DNA of 64,000 nucleotides from Distichodus sexfasciatus (Eukaryota > Chordata > Actinopteri > Characiformes > Distichodontidae), in contig JAVGVS010000004.1 in assembly GCA_032718565.1 (NCBI GenBank), positions 9,588,083 through 9,652,082 of the forward strand. Reading direction: 5' to 3'. The notes below the pieces were generated by a model that saw only the letters and a program-made list of their open reading frames with translations, was not told where the DNA came from and made no database searches. Each line of letters starts with the position of its first letter. Position 1 is the stretch's first letter. Made by a program: the position numbers and the translations under genes. This document shows positions 47,436 to 58,770 of this stretch, in pieces.

Positions 47436-47520
47436 GTCAGTCTGTCAGTCATTATCTGAACCGCTTAATCCCTATCGGAGTCGAAGGGATCAGAGCCTAT
47501 CCCGGGTCTTCGGGCATGAG
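47436..47520 (-). repeat. family C SINE-like tail fragment
   Basis: 'tcattatctgaaccgcttaa' and 'gatcagagcctatcccgg' match only the 3' end of family C. Confidence 0.5.
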
Positions 47521-47748
47521 AGGCCCATTGGGTGTTTTGAAACAGCAAATAATAAGGAAAGACTGCGTTTTGAATTGTTCAAAAGCTCAGAAAGCCATGT
47601 ATCATGTACAATTATGGCGTCTAAGGGGGGCCAGTTTTAGGTGCATTTAAAAGTGTCTTAAAACTTAATTTTGAATTTTGGCAGTACAATTGAAATCAAA
47701 TTTATATCAGCTATTATTACTTAGCTGATGAGATACGTTAAGTCTTAC

Positions 47749-48018
47749 CCCTGTGTCAACCTCAAAGAAAACCCCTTCCCAAGTGGCAACGAAAACCCAG
47801 GAAGGAATGAAATTCAGCATAGGGAAGGTCCTGTCAATTTCAACTTCAGCCACATCAAGCAGGGGGCCGGAAGTGGCTTGATCATAGGTGATTTTGCCTC
47901 GGTTGTACATGTCAATGTCACTCCACAGTGGGGCGATGATGTCTTTGTTAATATTTGAATAAGCTTCGGAATCATATGGAGGTGAGGAAAAAAAAGCCAG
48001 GAATCCGTCCATACTCAG
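47749..48018 (-). CDS. NIDO module 2 exon B
   Basis: 270 nt, phase 0 to 0, intact. LSMDGFLAFF, then NINKDIIAPLWSDIDMYNRG, TYDQATSGPLLDVAEVEIDR, and FIPSWVFVATWEGVFFEVDT. The SWVFVATWEGV strand is the NIDO hallmark. Donor gggGTAAGA. Confidence 0.9.
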
Positions 48019-48119
48019 CTGTAGGGGAAATGATTAGCAGAGAGTTAGACATAAATTAGGGCTGTAAATAAGCTCGGCATATAAGAGAAGGCACAGAAAT
48101 GTTCTGTTCTCCTTCTTAC

Positions 48120-48232
48120 ATATAGTCCTTGGTGATGTTTGTTGTTGTACAGGAATGGACGGGCAAAATTGATCCACCTATAATTTCCGTCTTCATAGTA
48201 AGTTGCACTGGGGAACAACAGTCTATACTGAA
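48120..48232 (-). CDS. NIDO module 2 exon A
   Basis: 113 nt after 'ttttccccag'. Encodes QYRLLFPSATYYEDGNYRW then RPFLYNNKHHQGLY with donor gtaaga. Shorter than the sister exons by six or seven codons in the loop after LLFP, in frame. Confidence 0.8.
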
Positions 48233-48693
48233 CTGGGGAAAAAAATAATTATTAACCTTTTATGTTGGAATTGTGTACAGTTCTCTTGTAAGAATTTAAC
48301 AGTTTTTTATATTCATTTTCACACATTTCTCAGTACCATGTCCACCTTTTCAAAATCAAATGACCATATCCACTTCTCATACTTCTTTCAAAATTCATTA
48401 ATTATTTTGCTATACTATATGAAACCGTATACACAACACAATTAATCTGGATTGTGCATTGCTTCAAGTTGTTTGTGTTTTATCATTCATTGTACTTTGT
48501 GTTGAAAACTACAAAAGAGAGCATGTGATATATTTATGGCTACATGAGTCAATTTTGAATGAAGTATTTTTTTGTGGTTTTAGTGCTTCTTCCACAAAAC
48601 AATTAACTGATGTATAACAAGGTGCTTGTTCAGACAGTTCAAATTGAATTTAGACAAGTGTGAAAATGAGATTTTAATAGAAGATGAATTTAC

Positions 48694-48823
48694 TCTGAGG
48701 GAAGCTGCCCCATCTGAAAGCCCAACGGCCAGGAATGTTGACATTAGTACTTGAAGCAAGGCTCGAAACATTACTTTGCACATTTTGTACAAAAGTGTCG
48801 CCGTTCTCCATTATGTAGCCAGT
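48694..48823 (-). CDS. NIDO module 1 exon D
   Basis: 130 nt, phase 0 to 1. Encodes TGYIMENGDTFV ... STNVNIPGRWAFRWGSFPQ. The cysteine that follows GY in the other modules is Ile here. Donor A|gtaaat. Confidence 0.8.
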
Positions 48824-48913
48824 CTACAAAGATAGAAAAAACAAAATGCAGATTAAAAACAATTCCAAAGCCATTTCCGTTATGTGAAATGAGAATAAGA
48901 AAGACTAACTGAC

Positions 48914-49012
48914 CATGGAGCCTTGGCTAGTGGGTGCAATGGATCCGTAGTTCATCAGGACAACAGAACGACCATTATTGTCTGAGGCCAAGACTACCTG
49001 GAAAGTTACATT
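48914..49012 (-). CDS. NIDO module 1 exon C
   Basis: 99 nt, phase 0 to 0. Encodes NVTFQVVLASDNNGRSVVLM then NYGSIAPTSQGSM, the middle beta-strand part of a NIDO domain. Acceptor 'ctctttcag', donor gtcagt. Confidence 0.85.
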
Positions 49013-49749
49013 CTGAAAGAGAACAAAATGATAATTGCAGCAAAATCTGTACATCACAGACACTATCATTTCGGAAGTGAGACTAAATTTAACACTTTAT
49101 CTGGCTGAGTGTGAGAATAGTTTGCTTAAAGCAAGTAGATTCCAAGTTTCTTTGAGCTATACAATGTACGTACCTTCTTTTCACTTTTTGTCCATGAGCA
49201 TTTATGTTATGTAATTATTTACTAGCAAATGATTTCCTGTGTCTTATCCTGCAAAGTTTGGGATGGTGGTTATTTATGAATAATAATGATGATTGCCAAA
49301 GTATAACCTATATCCTATTAATTCCCTTTTGGGTGTGTGCAATACTATGTAAAGGTTGACGGTGTTTATTGTCGGCTTAGTGCTTGGTGGATTGGACAGC
49401 ATACTTGTATTCCACCCCCATTTACAACAAGCTAGTATTTTTATGAATTTACTATTTAAGAATAAAACAAATTACATTTATTACAGTTTGTCTGCGTATG
49501 GGTTTTGTGTGGAATCTGGGGACAACTACCGGACTCCATTGATTTAAAATAAGGTAATGGCAGCTTAAGTAGGAACCTTGCTATTACATTACACTCCCAC
49601 TTAATCTTATCTTCTTCCCAAAACAACACTTTGTCAATTTTCCCAGTTGTTACTGTAATGTTTGTGTAGAATATGTGTTTGTGATTCAATAGCAACGCTA
49701 CTGGTAATATGAATGACTTTGTACACATTTGTTGAATGTTTGATTTTGA

Positions 49750-50760
49750 TTGGTCAACAGGACACGTAGTCGAAATTGTACAATGATGGCTTTGAAGCAT
49801 ATATCACGCCAAAGTCTAACTTATATTCGCACATTACAAATTCTACGAAAAAGTTCAGTGAGCTAATGAGCCATTTGAACTGTTTGTGACAGACTTGAGA
49901 GTGCTTGTTAAGGATTGTAATTATGCAAACAGTGAAGAAATGATAGGAGATCAGTTTGTATTTGGAATACATTCACCCAAGGTGAGAGAAAAGCTGTTAA
50001 AAAGCTGTTATTTCTCAGGAAATGGTGCAAGCACAGCTTAACACTATGTCTAGCAATAGTAGCCGGTACTAGGACTGTTTCCAGATGAATGCACTATTCA
50101 CATTGACCCCAACGCAATACCTGTGGTTCATCCCCCGAGACTAGTTCCTCTTGCTCTGCTTTGCCACCTGAAAGAGGAATTGCAGAACATGGAAGTAAAC
50201 TCTGTGCCATGCTGCAGCGCTCCAGAGAGCAGGGAGTTAAGCTCAACCCAGGAAAAAGCACAATCTGTGCCACAGAGATCAGTTACCTTGGACATTGGGT
50301 CACTAAGGATGGAATCAAACCACATCCAATCTCGCAGCTGTGATAGATATGGGACCACCCAAAGACTTCTCAAAATTACTTTACTTCTCAAAATTTGCCC
50401 CTGTTCAAAGAGATCCATACCTGAGTCTTCTCGAGTATCAGAACACTCCATTTGACATGGCTACTGGAAACCAGACATAGTCATTCAGCCAACAATTGTC
50501 TATCTTTCTGATACTGAAAGGTCTTATCACATACATGCAACTGAAGGAGGACAGGTGTATAAGCACAACAGACGACTCCTCCTTAACACCAAGGAAACAC
50601 GTATTGCAGAAGAGAGCCTAGACCACCACAAGCAGCAAGCTCAACATCGAGTCACACAACCCACCTCACTGACAACAAGTGATACAGCCACTTCTACTGT
50701 CCCTTACCAACAAGATTTGGAAGGGAAGTCAAGCCAAGAATAATTCTGAACTTCTAGATA
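49750..50760 (+). pseudogene. Ty3/gypsy retrotransposon remnant, scrambled by deletions
   Basis: In order on the + strand: a gag-like stretch with GIHSPKVREKLL (about 49970), a segment equivalent to the start of the reverse transcriptase (PVVHPPRLVPLAL, about 50120), its end (REQGVKLNPGKS, EISYLGHWVTKDGIKPHP, 50227-50325), then an integrase scrap (DPYLSLLEYQNTPFDMATGN, about 50413) and a C-terminal piece (VYKHNRRLLLNTKE, about 50550). The catalytic core and most of the integrase are missing. It sits in the intron between module 1 exons B and C of the tectorin-like gene. Confidence 0.75.
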
Positions 50761-50929
50761 CTGTAAAAGGATGTAGGCGGATCACTGCCCTTAAAAAATG
50801 CAGTTGGTAAGCAAACAAACAGGAAACAAAAGCATGTCAAATGTATTGAATTGTGTTTAATGTATATGTTCATATGTATTGTTTGATTTGTAGGTCATGT
50901 GGAAACCAGTGTTAACATGGGTCTATCTT

Positions 50930-51285
50930 AGTTCTGCACTGTTATTGATATTGTTTTATGTTGTTTATGCACATTCAGCACATTCACATGCACTTTTTAG
51001 TGTCAAAGATAACTCCAAAACCATAATTGTAGGCTGAGTACTACATCCTAATTGTCTATCTTTCTACTTCTAGTTTAAAGTTTAAAAGTTTACATTTATA
51101 TTCTACTTCTAGTTTAAAAGTGTATATTTTATATTCTTTTCATATATTTTATTGTGTGCCTTATTTGTTCATTGCTCCTTGTTCTGTGCACTGTTACAAC
51201 TGGAGCCACGTCGTCTCATCTCTCTGTGTACTTGTACAGTATATTAGCAGAGATGACAAAGTTTACTTTGACTTTTTGACTTAGG
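50930..51285 (+). repeat. LINE-type 3' tail copy
   Basis: Shares 'ggagccacgtcgtctc' and 'aaagtttactttgacttttt' with 34255-34976. Confidence 0.65.
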
Positions 51286-51765
51286 AACTTTACCCTCACC
51301 CACACGTTAAAAAAGGACATTTTTTTCCAAAACAAAGAGGATGCAATATTCGTATAGAATGTTTTTGTAATTCAATAACAATGGTACTGTTAATATGAAT
51401 GACATTGTACACACTGATTTTGACTGGTCAACAGTTCACATGATCTGAGTTAGTTAGATTCTTCCTTCTGATCTGAACAGATTGCATCTTGAAGCTATTA
51501 GTGTAGCAAGTAAAATTAGTAAATGACTGGCCTGTGTGTGCTGTACCTACAAAACAAAACAATTACTGGTTTGCATCATTTTTATAAACTCAAGCAAGGG
51601 CCATGAAGCTTGGGCATGCATTGGGTATGGTTTGCTTCATGTATAATGGAAAAATGTTTGTTTTGTAAAAGTTGTTAAAGCAAAGAATTAATGTTGCTTG
51701 CTAAAGTGAAAAAGTTACCACTGAAATCAAATGTATTATCAAGTGGATGAAATACATAATCTTAC

Positions 51766-52036
51766 CCCTGTGTCAGACTCATAGAAAACCCCTTCCCAGG
51801 TGGCAACAAAAATCCAGGTAGGAGTGAAAATCTGACTGAGAAAAGTCCTCCTGATTTCCACTTTAGCCATGTCTAGTAGAGGACCGGATGTGGCTTGCTG
51901 GTATGTGATGTCTCCTCGGGTGTAAAATGTCAATGTCACACCACAGCGGAGCGATGATGTCTTTGTTGATACTTGGAATAGCATCGGAATCATATGGAGG
52001 TGAGGAGTAAAAAGCCAGGAATCCATCCATACTCAT
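51766..52036 (-). pseudogene. NIDO module 1 exon B, frameshifted
   Basis: Acceptor 'ctcctacag' and donor gggGTAAGA are intact. Codons start MSMDGFLAFYSSPPYDSDAI and reach LWCDIDI, then the frame is lost; the downstream homology (RGDITYQQATSGPLLDMAKV) continues in another frame. Length 271 nt against 270, 270 and 267 in sister exons, with an extra T in a T4 run (+ strand 51924-51927). Confidence 0.85.
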
Positions 52037-52519
52037 CTGTAGGAGAAAAGAACAGAAGAGCATGCTAATTGTGTACTAACCAAGTGTACTATAAAAATCC
52101 ATCAGGTTTATTTAGCCAGTGGATTCAACACGTAGTTAGTAGACTAATGTTGTAAGATGGTCATTCATGTAAATTTATAAAGCACCTTAAACTTTTATTG
52201 GCGATAGCTTGCGGCTGCTTTGTACATTGCTATATGTAGTTTGTTTTACTTCATCCCATGGTATTGGACAGAAAGTGAGGCATTGCTTCAAAAGTGTTTG
52301 TTCAGTGTTGGTTTTTCACTGAGTAGTATGCCCCTATTTTTCAATAAAATAAAATTTTAATGGTACTTTTTGTCACTGTATATTTTTCATATAATATGAA
52401 AACAGTGAATACACTATATCAATGTATTACAATAATAATAAATTCATTGTTGAAAATAGGTTATAGAAGCAGCTTGAAAAAGTCATTTTTACAACCTAGC
52501 TTAGAGGTGGAGGGACGTA

Positions 52520-53972
52520 CAGTGCCTTGAAAAAGTAATCATGAACTTTTACACATTTTGACACCTTACAACCACAAACTTAAATGTTTTTCATTGAGAT
52601 TTTCTGTGATAGACCAACACAAAGTAGCACATAATTGTGAAGTGGTACGAAAATGATACATGGTTTTCAAAATTTTAAGCAAATAAAAAATTGAAAAGTG
52701 TGGCGTGCATTTGTATTCAGTCCCCTGTACTCTGATACCCCTAAATAAAATCCAGTGCAATCAATTGCCTTCAGAAGTCACCTAATTAGATAATAGAGTT
52801 CACCTGTGTGTAATTTAGTCTCATTATCAATACACCTGTTCTGTGAAGGCCTCAGTGGTTTGCAGGGGTGGAAGTAACGAATTACAAATACTCACGTTAC
52901 TGTAATTAAGTAGATTTTTTGGGTACTTGTACTTTTATGAGTAGTTTTTCAAGTGTGTAATTTTACTCATACTTGAGTACATTTACACCACGTAATCTAC
53001 TTCGCTACTTATAAAATCAAAAGTCGCTGTTGAGCACCGCCCCACAATTTGAATTAATATTCAAACCTTTCATCTGCATCTTGCAGCCAATAAGGTTGTG
53101 CAATCGCGATCAAGGCCAATTAATCTATGATGTAAGAAGAATAAAATTCGCTGCAGCAGGAGTGCACAGGTGTCTGGAGGTACTAAGCACAGTGAGTACA
53201 AACTAATTTATATACAAAGAAGCCAAAATGGAGACAGAAGATAACACTGCCAACCGTGAAAATGATGGAGAAAAGACGGAGGACGAGTGCCCGCTGCCTG
53301 TTGTTCGCAGTGTATTGGGGAAAAGTTTAAATTGTCGGCGCATGTTCAAAAACATTTTTACAATATTTTGTAACAAACAAAAATTCCTGCTTTATATCTA
53401 CATTTATTTATAAAACAAATTGCCTTTTCTATACCTGGCGTTCATCTGAGAAATGCTTGAACGAGATATTTTATACTGGTGAATCAATCGACTGCCTACA
53501 TGATCATTTAAATAAACATCCAATAAGTAGTTAATACTCTGAGTAGTTTTTGAGAAGAGTACTTTGTACTTTTACTCAAATATTTTTTAACACCAGTACT
53601 TTTACTTGTAATTGAGTACATTTTAACTAATGTAAAAATACTTGTACTTGAGTACAAATTTTCAATACTCTTTCCACCTCTGGTGGTTTGTTAGAGAACA
53701 TTAGTGAACAAACAGCATCATGAAGACCAAGGAACTCACCAGAGAGGTCAGGGATAAAGTTGTAGATAAGTTTTAAGCAGGGTTAGGTTATAAAAAAAAT
53801 ATCCCAAGCTTCTCAACATCTCAAGGAGCACTGTTTAATCCATCATCCAAAAATGGAAAAAGTATGAGGTGCTCTGGTCAGACGAGACCAAAGTTGAAAT
53901 TTTGGGCCTAAATGCAAAGCGCCACATGTATGAAAAGTAACACTGCTGATCACTCCTGAAACACACCATCAC
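52520..53972 (+). mobile_element. Tc1 transposon remnant carrying a nested hAT element
   Basis: Starts CAGTGCCTTGAAAAAGTAAT after a TA. The transposase begins at 53720 (MKTKELTREVRDKVVDKF, then a stop), continues GLGYKK, then deletes to a segment reading LWSDETKVEI after a frame change. Located in the first large intron of the tectorin-like gene. The right terminus is not seen. Confidence 0.75.
52863..53682. mobile_element. 820-bp nonautonomous hAT element
   Basis: Starts CAGGGGTGGAAGTAACGA and ends CTTTCCACCTCTG. Flanked by perfect 8-bp duplications gtggtttg (52855-52862 and 53683-53690). Subterminal 'acttttactcaaata' and 'agtacttgta' motifs. A 61-codon frame at 53228 has no recognised transposase motif. 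Confidence 0.92.
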
Positions 53973-54517
53973 CCAGATGTTGAATGAAAAAGACGCCTTT
54001 TTCACCTTCCATTTTCAACCAAATTTCAATGTCGACAAAGTCATCTTTTTAAACTCTTTTTCAACAACTTATTGCTGGTGGGTAGTAGGTTCAAACGTGT
54101 CGGAGTTCCCATTTAAGAAGAGCTTTGTTCTTAAAACTCCACACAAATGCTGAAGAGCACTGGTGTGAAAACGCAAACGTGTGTGAGCGAAACATTTTCT
54201 TATTGGAGTTATAATATTGTACTGCTTAATTGGAAGTGTTTAAAATGATTGTTCATAATTATTCTAATGATTTTACAGTGCATGTTAAAAAACATTAGTA
54301 CACACTACTGCAACACTTCTTTTCACATCAGTTTAAAAGCTGATATATGTATTTTGGAACATAAAGACCAACCTTTGGAACTTTTGAGAAAATTTGAGAA
54401 CGAAACTTTCAGAAGATATCGGTGAATGAGGCCGCTTGTTTTTATTAAAATGTGTAAAAGTGAATAATCTTAGCAGCTATCGTAGCTGAATGTGAAATAT
54501 TCTGTCCTTTGTCTTAC

Positions 54518-54682
54518 ATATAATTCCCGCGGTTGTTTTGTTGTTGTACAGAATGTACGGTCAAGCGGGATCTCTTTATAATCACCATCGTGATCCGACG
54601 GAAAAAGCCTTATTGCTCCTCCTGATGCTGGGAAAACAGCTGATACTGCCTTCAGAAGAAATGCAATAATCATTGTCAGCAA
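54518..54682 (-). CDS. NIDO module 1 exon A, possibly the first exon with signal peptide
   Basis: Read on the minus strand from ATG at 54682 the frame gives MLTMIIAFLLKAVSA, a plausible short signal peptide, then GGAIRLFPSDHDGDYKEIPL, ending RELY at a gtaagac donor. Alternatively a 'gttttcccag' acceptor at 54628 would start the exon at 54627 in the phase used by the other A exons. I see no further module upstream in the window, which favours a first exon. The segment TFCTTTKQP replaces the F-x-YNN-K of the other modules, as if two compensating indels had occurred. Confidence 0.55.
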
Positions 54683-57590
54683 TTATGCTACTGCGAAAAA
54701 CATTTTCAGTTCATGATTCATTTTTTCTATAAGTCTAGTCTTATTTGTAATACGTTGTTTAAATCTGAATATGTTATGACAATAATCTTGCTTCTGAAAA
54801 TGGCCGTATACAGTTGAAAATCCATGCTTTTATAACACATTGTGGAATTGACATTTGGTCAAAACTGAAAAATAGGACTTCAAAGACTTCATTTTATTTA
54901 AAGCATTATTCAGTGGTTTCTGATAATTTATTAGATGGCAAACTAATGTTACATTTTTTATGAACACAAGGCAGAAATCTTGAAAATTGACGTAAAGAGT
55001 CAAAAATTAATGCCTACCTGCTGCTGCTTAAAAGGATTTACAACTCCCCGCCTAACATTACAAAAAGAAAGAAAAAGAGAGCAGATCACCAATCATTGAA
55101 ATGTCATCCAAATGTTTATCTGAATGAAAATGAACAGAGAATTATGCAAAAGATTCTTTGCTCCTTTTAACCCTTCTGTTATGTTCGTTTCTCAGAACAC
55201 TAATGACGCTCCTAGGTCAGTTTCTGACTCAAAAGTATGTTTAATTTTCCAAAAGCTTTAAAAAAAAATCCTAATAAACATTGTTTATATTTAATATTAG
55301 CTCCATTATTACTAACCGTTTCAATCAATATTTGGTGTAGTGGTGTTATTTATCTCTCATGAGATCATAGTTTAATGAGATAATTCACTCATTTTCATAA
55401 AAAATGCATTTTAAAGCTTTATTAAATGTAATTTTGAAAAGACCTGCAATAAAACACAATAATTTTACATGACATGACATGACGATTTTTTTTTTCTGCC
55501 TCAAAACGCGTTGTGGAGAAAAAACTGTAAGACCTATAGCTTTGAAATTTGGCAGGTAGGTCTGGTACTCCACCCACTACTCAGGCAAAAACAATTGCAC
55601 CAAAATACGCTATTTTGCAATTTTCAAAAAAAAAAAAAAAAAAGCATTTTGCCGAATAAATGTTGAACCCAGAGGCTCTTGATTCTCAAAAATCTTATAT
55701 CATCTTATTCTCTTGGTTTAAGACGATTTTTAGACCTCGTGATCCATTTTGCCTTATTTGATTTTTTTCGCTAATTTGCATAAAATGAAATCCCATCTTT
55801 TTCTAACTCGCCCCTGGATTTTTGTCCAATCTGCATGCGCAACTGGTATCATTTAAATCCCAAGACACTCTTTCTTTAATTATTATCACATTATTTTAAT
55901 TTACGTCTTCATTTTATGTAATATGCAAATAAATACTCGCTTGGCGAGGGACTCCGTACAACCATATACATATACCGATCCAACCATATCAACTAGATCC
56001 TGGATTTTATCCAATCTGCATGTAACCGGTATTATTTGAATCCCAACATTCTTCTTTAATTATTAGTATATTTTAAATTAGTTAGGGTTGTATTTTTAAA
56101 TAAATGTGCTCAAGCCAGATAGCCTAAATGCCACACACTGGGAAAAATCATAGAAATTATCTTCTGAGTGAGTTACCGCTAATTTTCATAATATGAAATC
56201 GTATTATTTAAAAACTCACCATGAAATTCTTCTTTAATAGTTATTGAGCACATTTTTCATTTACCTATTCATATGCTATATTATGCAAATAATACTTTGA
56301 AACAAATTGCAAGACATATGTTTGAACAAGGAAATCCTTTACTATAATTTACAGTTTTTAGACACTCTTATAGTAAATTATACACATTTTCAGGTATTTC
56401 TTTATATGGCTGCAAAGTCAAAGTCGATATCCCACTCTCCTATTGGCGTTTATAATAAACTGTTTTAGTTAGCTTCTACGTTTTGAACCGTAGAATACGT
56501 AGAAAAAAGATGAGATATCAAATCTCAACATATGTACTAATTCGTAAAAACTGATAAAGCTGCAACCCATGGCCTCCTTAATCATTGCTTTACAGTAGCT
56601 ATATTTATTTATTTATTTGTCTGTTTGTTTATCTCTTGAAGACACATAAGCGTACACCTTTTTGTTACAGCAAGGCTTCCTTCCTGGACTAATCTGGACT
56701 TATATATTAAGGTAAATATTAAATAAATATATCAAATTAGTAAATAAATAAATAATATTAACTTTAACTTTTGACAACTATTTCTTTTTTCAACAAGTTA
56801 ATTTTTCCTACCACTCTAATGGCCGGACACGTTCTGTCTTTCTCCAAGATAAGTGAGCTTACGTTTTTCATATGGTGAGTGTTCCAAACTTCATTTGTAA
56901 ACATGAACGTTACCTTTAATGGTGATGATAACATAATCTGCCTGTTTAGTGGCCTTGTTGAATGTCAATAATATGAGCTAATCAGATACTTGCATTTACT
57001 CACAACACTGTGAGCTAATGGGTAATATGTTCTAACCTCGTCTATCCCAAGCAGATGAAGTTCACATCTGATGTATTTCAGAAACTATTTCTTGAATTTG
57101 AACAAAAAAGCCAGCTCAAAAGTTTTTTTCTGGTTCTAAGCATGACTTATTTTAACACAAGGTGGGGTGAGAAAATGCTATTATTAAGAACAACAAGTCA
57201 TGATCAGTCAAAAACAAATTATTTATACAAAACTTACATTTTCATATGAATATTCTAAAAAAAATAGTTTAGACAAGTTATGAAATGCAGTTAATTTCAT
57301 GAACTGAAGATGTTTATTAAATTTATGATGCTTGAATATGCTTTTTACTGTGATTAAATTTAAGTTACAATACTAAAAAAAATTAACTTAAATTCTTATG
57401 TTCATGTTGGAGAATAAATTCAGGAAGACTAAGAGTGCCAAATATAATTAATTAATTAATTAATGTTTTATGTTTTGAACATAAAATAACCAAAAGATGC
57501 ATCACTCACACTGGAATTCATGCAGAGGTAAATGACTAAGCATATGTTCATAAATACACAGAGTGTTACTACAGAATTACACTGGAACCT
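54683..57590. other. intergenic, AT-rich, no gene recognised
   Basis: No exon with NIDO or other recognisable coding pattern was found upstream of module 1. Three imperfect copies of 'ctggattttgtccaatctgc'-type sequence occur at 55810-56300. Confidence 0.5.
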
Positions 57591-57596
57591 TGTGTT

Positions 57597-57632
<36 letters not shown>

Positions 57633-57692
57633 TTAATATTATTAATAATAATAATAATAATAACAACAACAACAACAACAACAAATAACAAC

Positions 57693-57762
<70 letters not shown>

Positions 57763-57763
57763 G
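57597..57763. repeat. (TAA)n-(CAA)n-(TTA)n compound microsatellite
   Basis: About 65 bp TAA units, 20 bp CAA units, then 75 bp TTA units. The outer blocks are reverse complements, so the strand can fold back. Confidence 0.95.
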
Positions 57764-58554
57764 TGTTTGACTAAATCTCATCTTTTCCTTAGCCAAGGCA
57801 ACAGTTTGACTCATGCTTCTTAAATGATCCTTGGTACCACATGGAAACATATTAACCTAATTAAAGATGATCTAATACATTTGATTTCTCTGAATATTGT
57901 TTCAACATTTACATTTAGTTTCTTTTTTGTAGAATTTTACTTGGCATAAATCCTGAACAAGGAACAGGCAGAGATGAAGGGGGAAAACAGTATCACTTTT
58001 CCTTCCCAGACTACTCCAGGATTCCTCCATGAACTGGAATGCTTGCAAATTCATTCATTCATTATCCGAAAGCTGCTTAATCCCAACCGTCTAACTAAGA
58101 CAACTTAAATAGTTTACAAAAAGTAATTCAGTGCAGTGTTGTTTGGCAAAACCCTTAATGTTACTTCAGCTTTTTTTGTGAGGTAAAGAATGAACTCTAG
58201 CATAATGTTAAATATTTAAGTGCTAATTTAACTCTGGAAAAATGTGAGCTATATATACCCAAGATGCCTGACAAAAAAAACAACAAACTTTTAATTTTAG
58301 TTTCAATAAGAGTCTGTTACAACTAATAACAATTTGTTGTTGTATAAAAAATTTAATCTTGTCTACAGAAAATATAATCTTATCTATTGATACAACGGAC
58401 AATGATTTGACATCTGCCGATACCACAAGGTCTGGTATGATAAGATTTCCATTTGATTCAAATCCTGTGAATCCAATGGATATTTAGACTCTGATTCATA
58501 TCCAACCAAAAAAAAAGCAAATTAAAATATCATTTGAAGTTAATTTAAGTGGCG

Positions 58555-58770
58555 GGATTATTTTTCATTGTGAACAGACCACAGCACAGCGCACAACAAA
58601 AATGTAACCTCTGTATTCGACCCATCTGTGAAGGATCAGTGGGCAGCTCTATCAGTAGGGGGAGCAATGTTTGGGGACAGTACCTGGCTCATGAGTACCT
58701 CAGTGGTACCATCCTGGTCCAGGACTTAAACTTGTTACTTCTCCAAACACAGGACCAACCGACATAGTAC
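58555..58770 (-). mobile_element. SINE family A copy
   Basis: Minus-strand copy: 'gattatttttcattgtgaac', 'cctctgtattcgaccc', 'gagtacctcagtggtacc'. The head is truncated. Confidence 0.7.

Larger units (their letters stand above)
35734..54682 (-). pseudogene. alpha-tectorin-like gene: 4 NIDO modules, EGF, ZP; probably decaying
   Basis: Twenty-two exons on the minus strand assemble in consistent phases into about 1,125 codons: possible signal peptide, four NIDO (nidogen-type extracellular) modules, one EGF-like exon, a complete ZP domain and a furin-like site. NIDO, EGF and ZP domains together are known from alpha-tectorin and related secreted matrix proteins; a four-fold NIDO array is unusual for named members I recall. 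Each NIDO module uses exons A, B, C, D with phases 0, 0, 0, 1, so whole modules duplicate without breaking frame. Three lesions break the NIDO half: one extra base in module 1 exon B (51924-51927), a missing GT donor after module 3 exon B (45526-45527) and TAA in module 4 exon C (40811-40813). All EGF and ZP exons are open. Assembly error could mimic single lesions, but not easily three. Confidence 0.8.

Noticed and set aside
50123..50455. 110- and 107-codon overlapping frames on both strands
   Set aside because: They cross a Ty3/gypsy relic in the wrong frame; the meaningful peptide pieces are in the frame starting near 50161.
53228..53413. 61-codon frame inside the hAT element as a gene
   Set aside because: An acidic start without BED finger or dimerisation motifs; too short to be a transposase.
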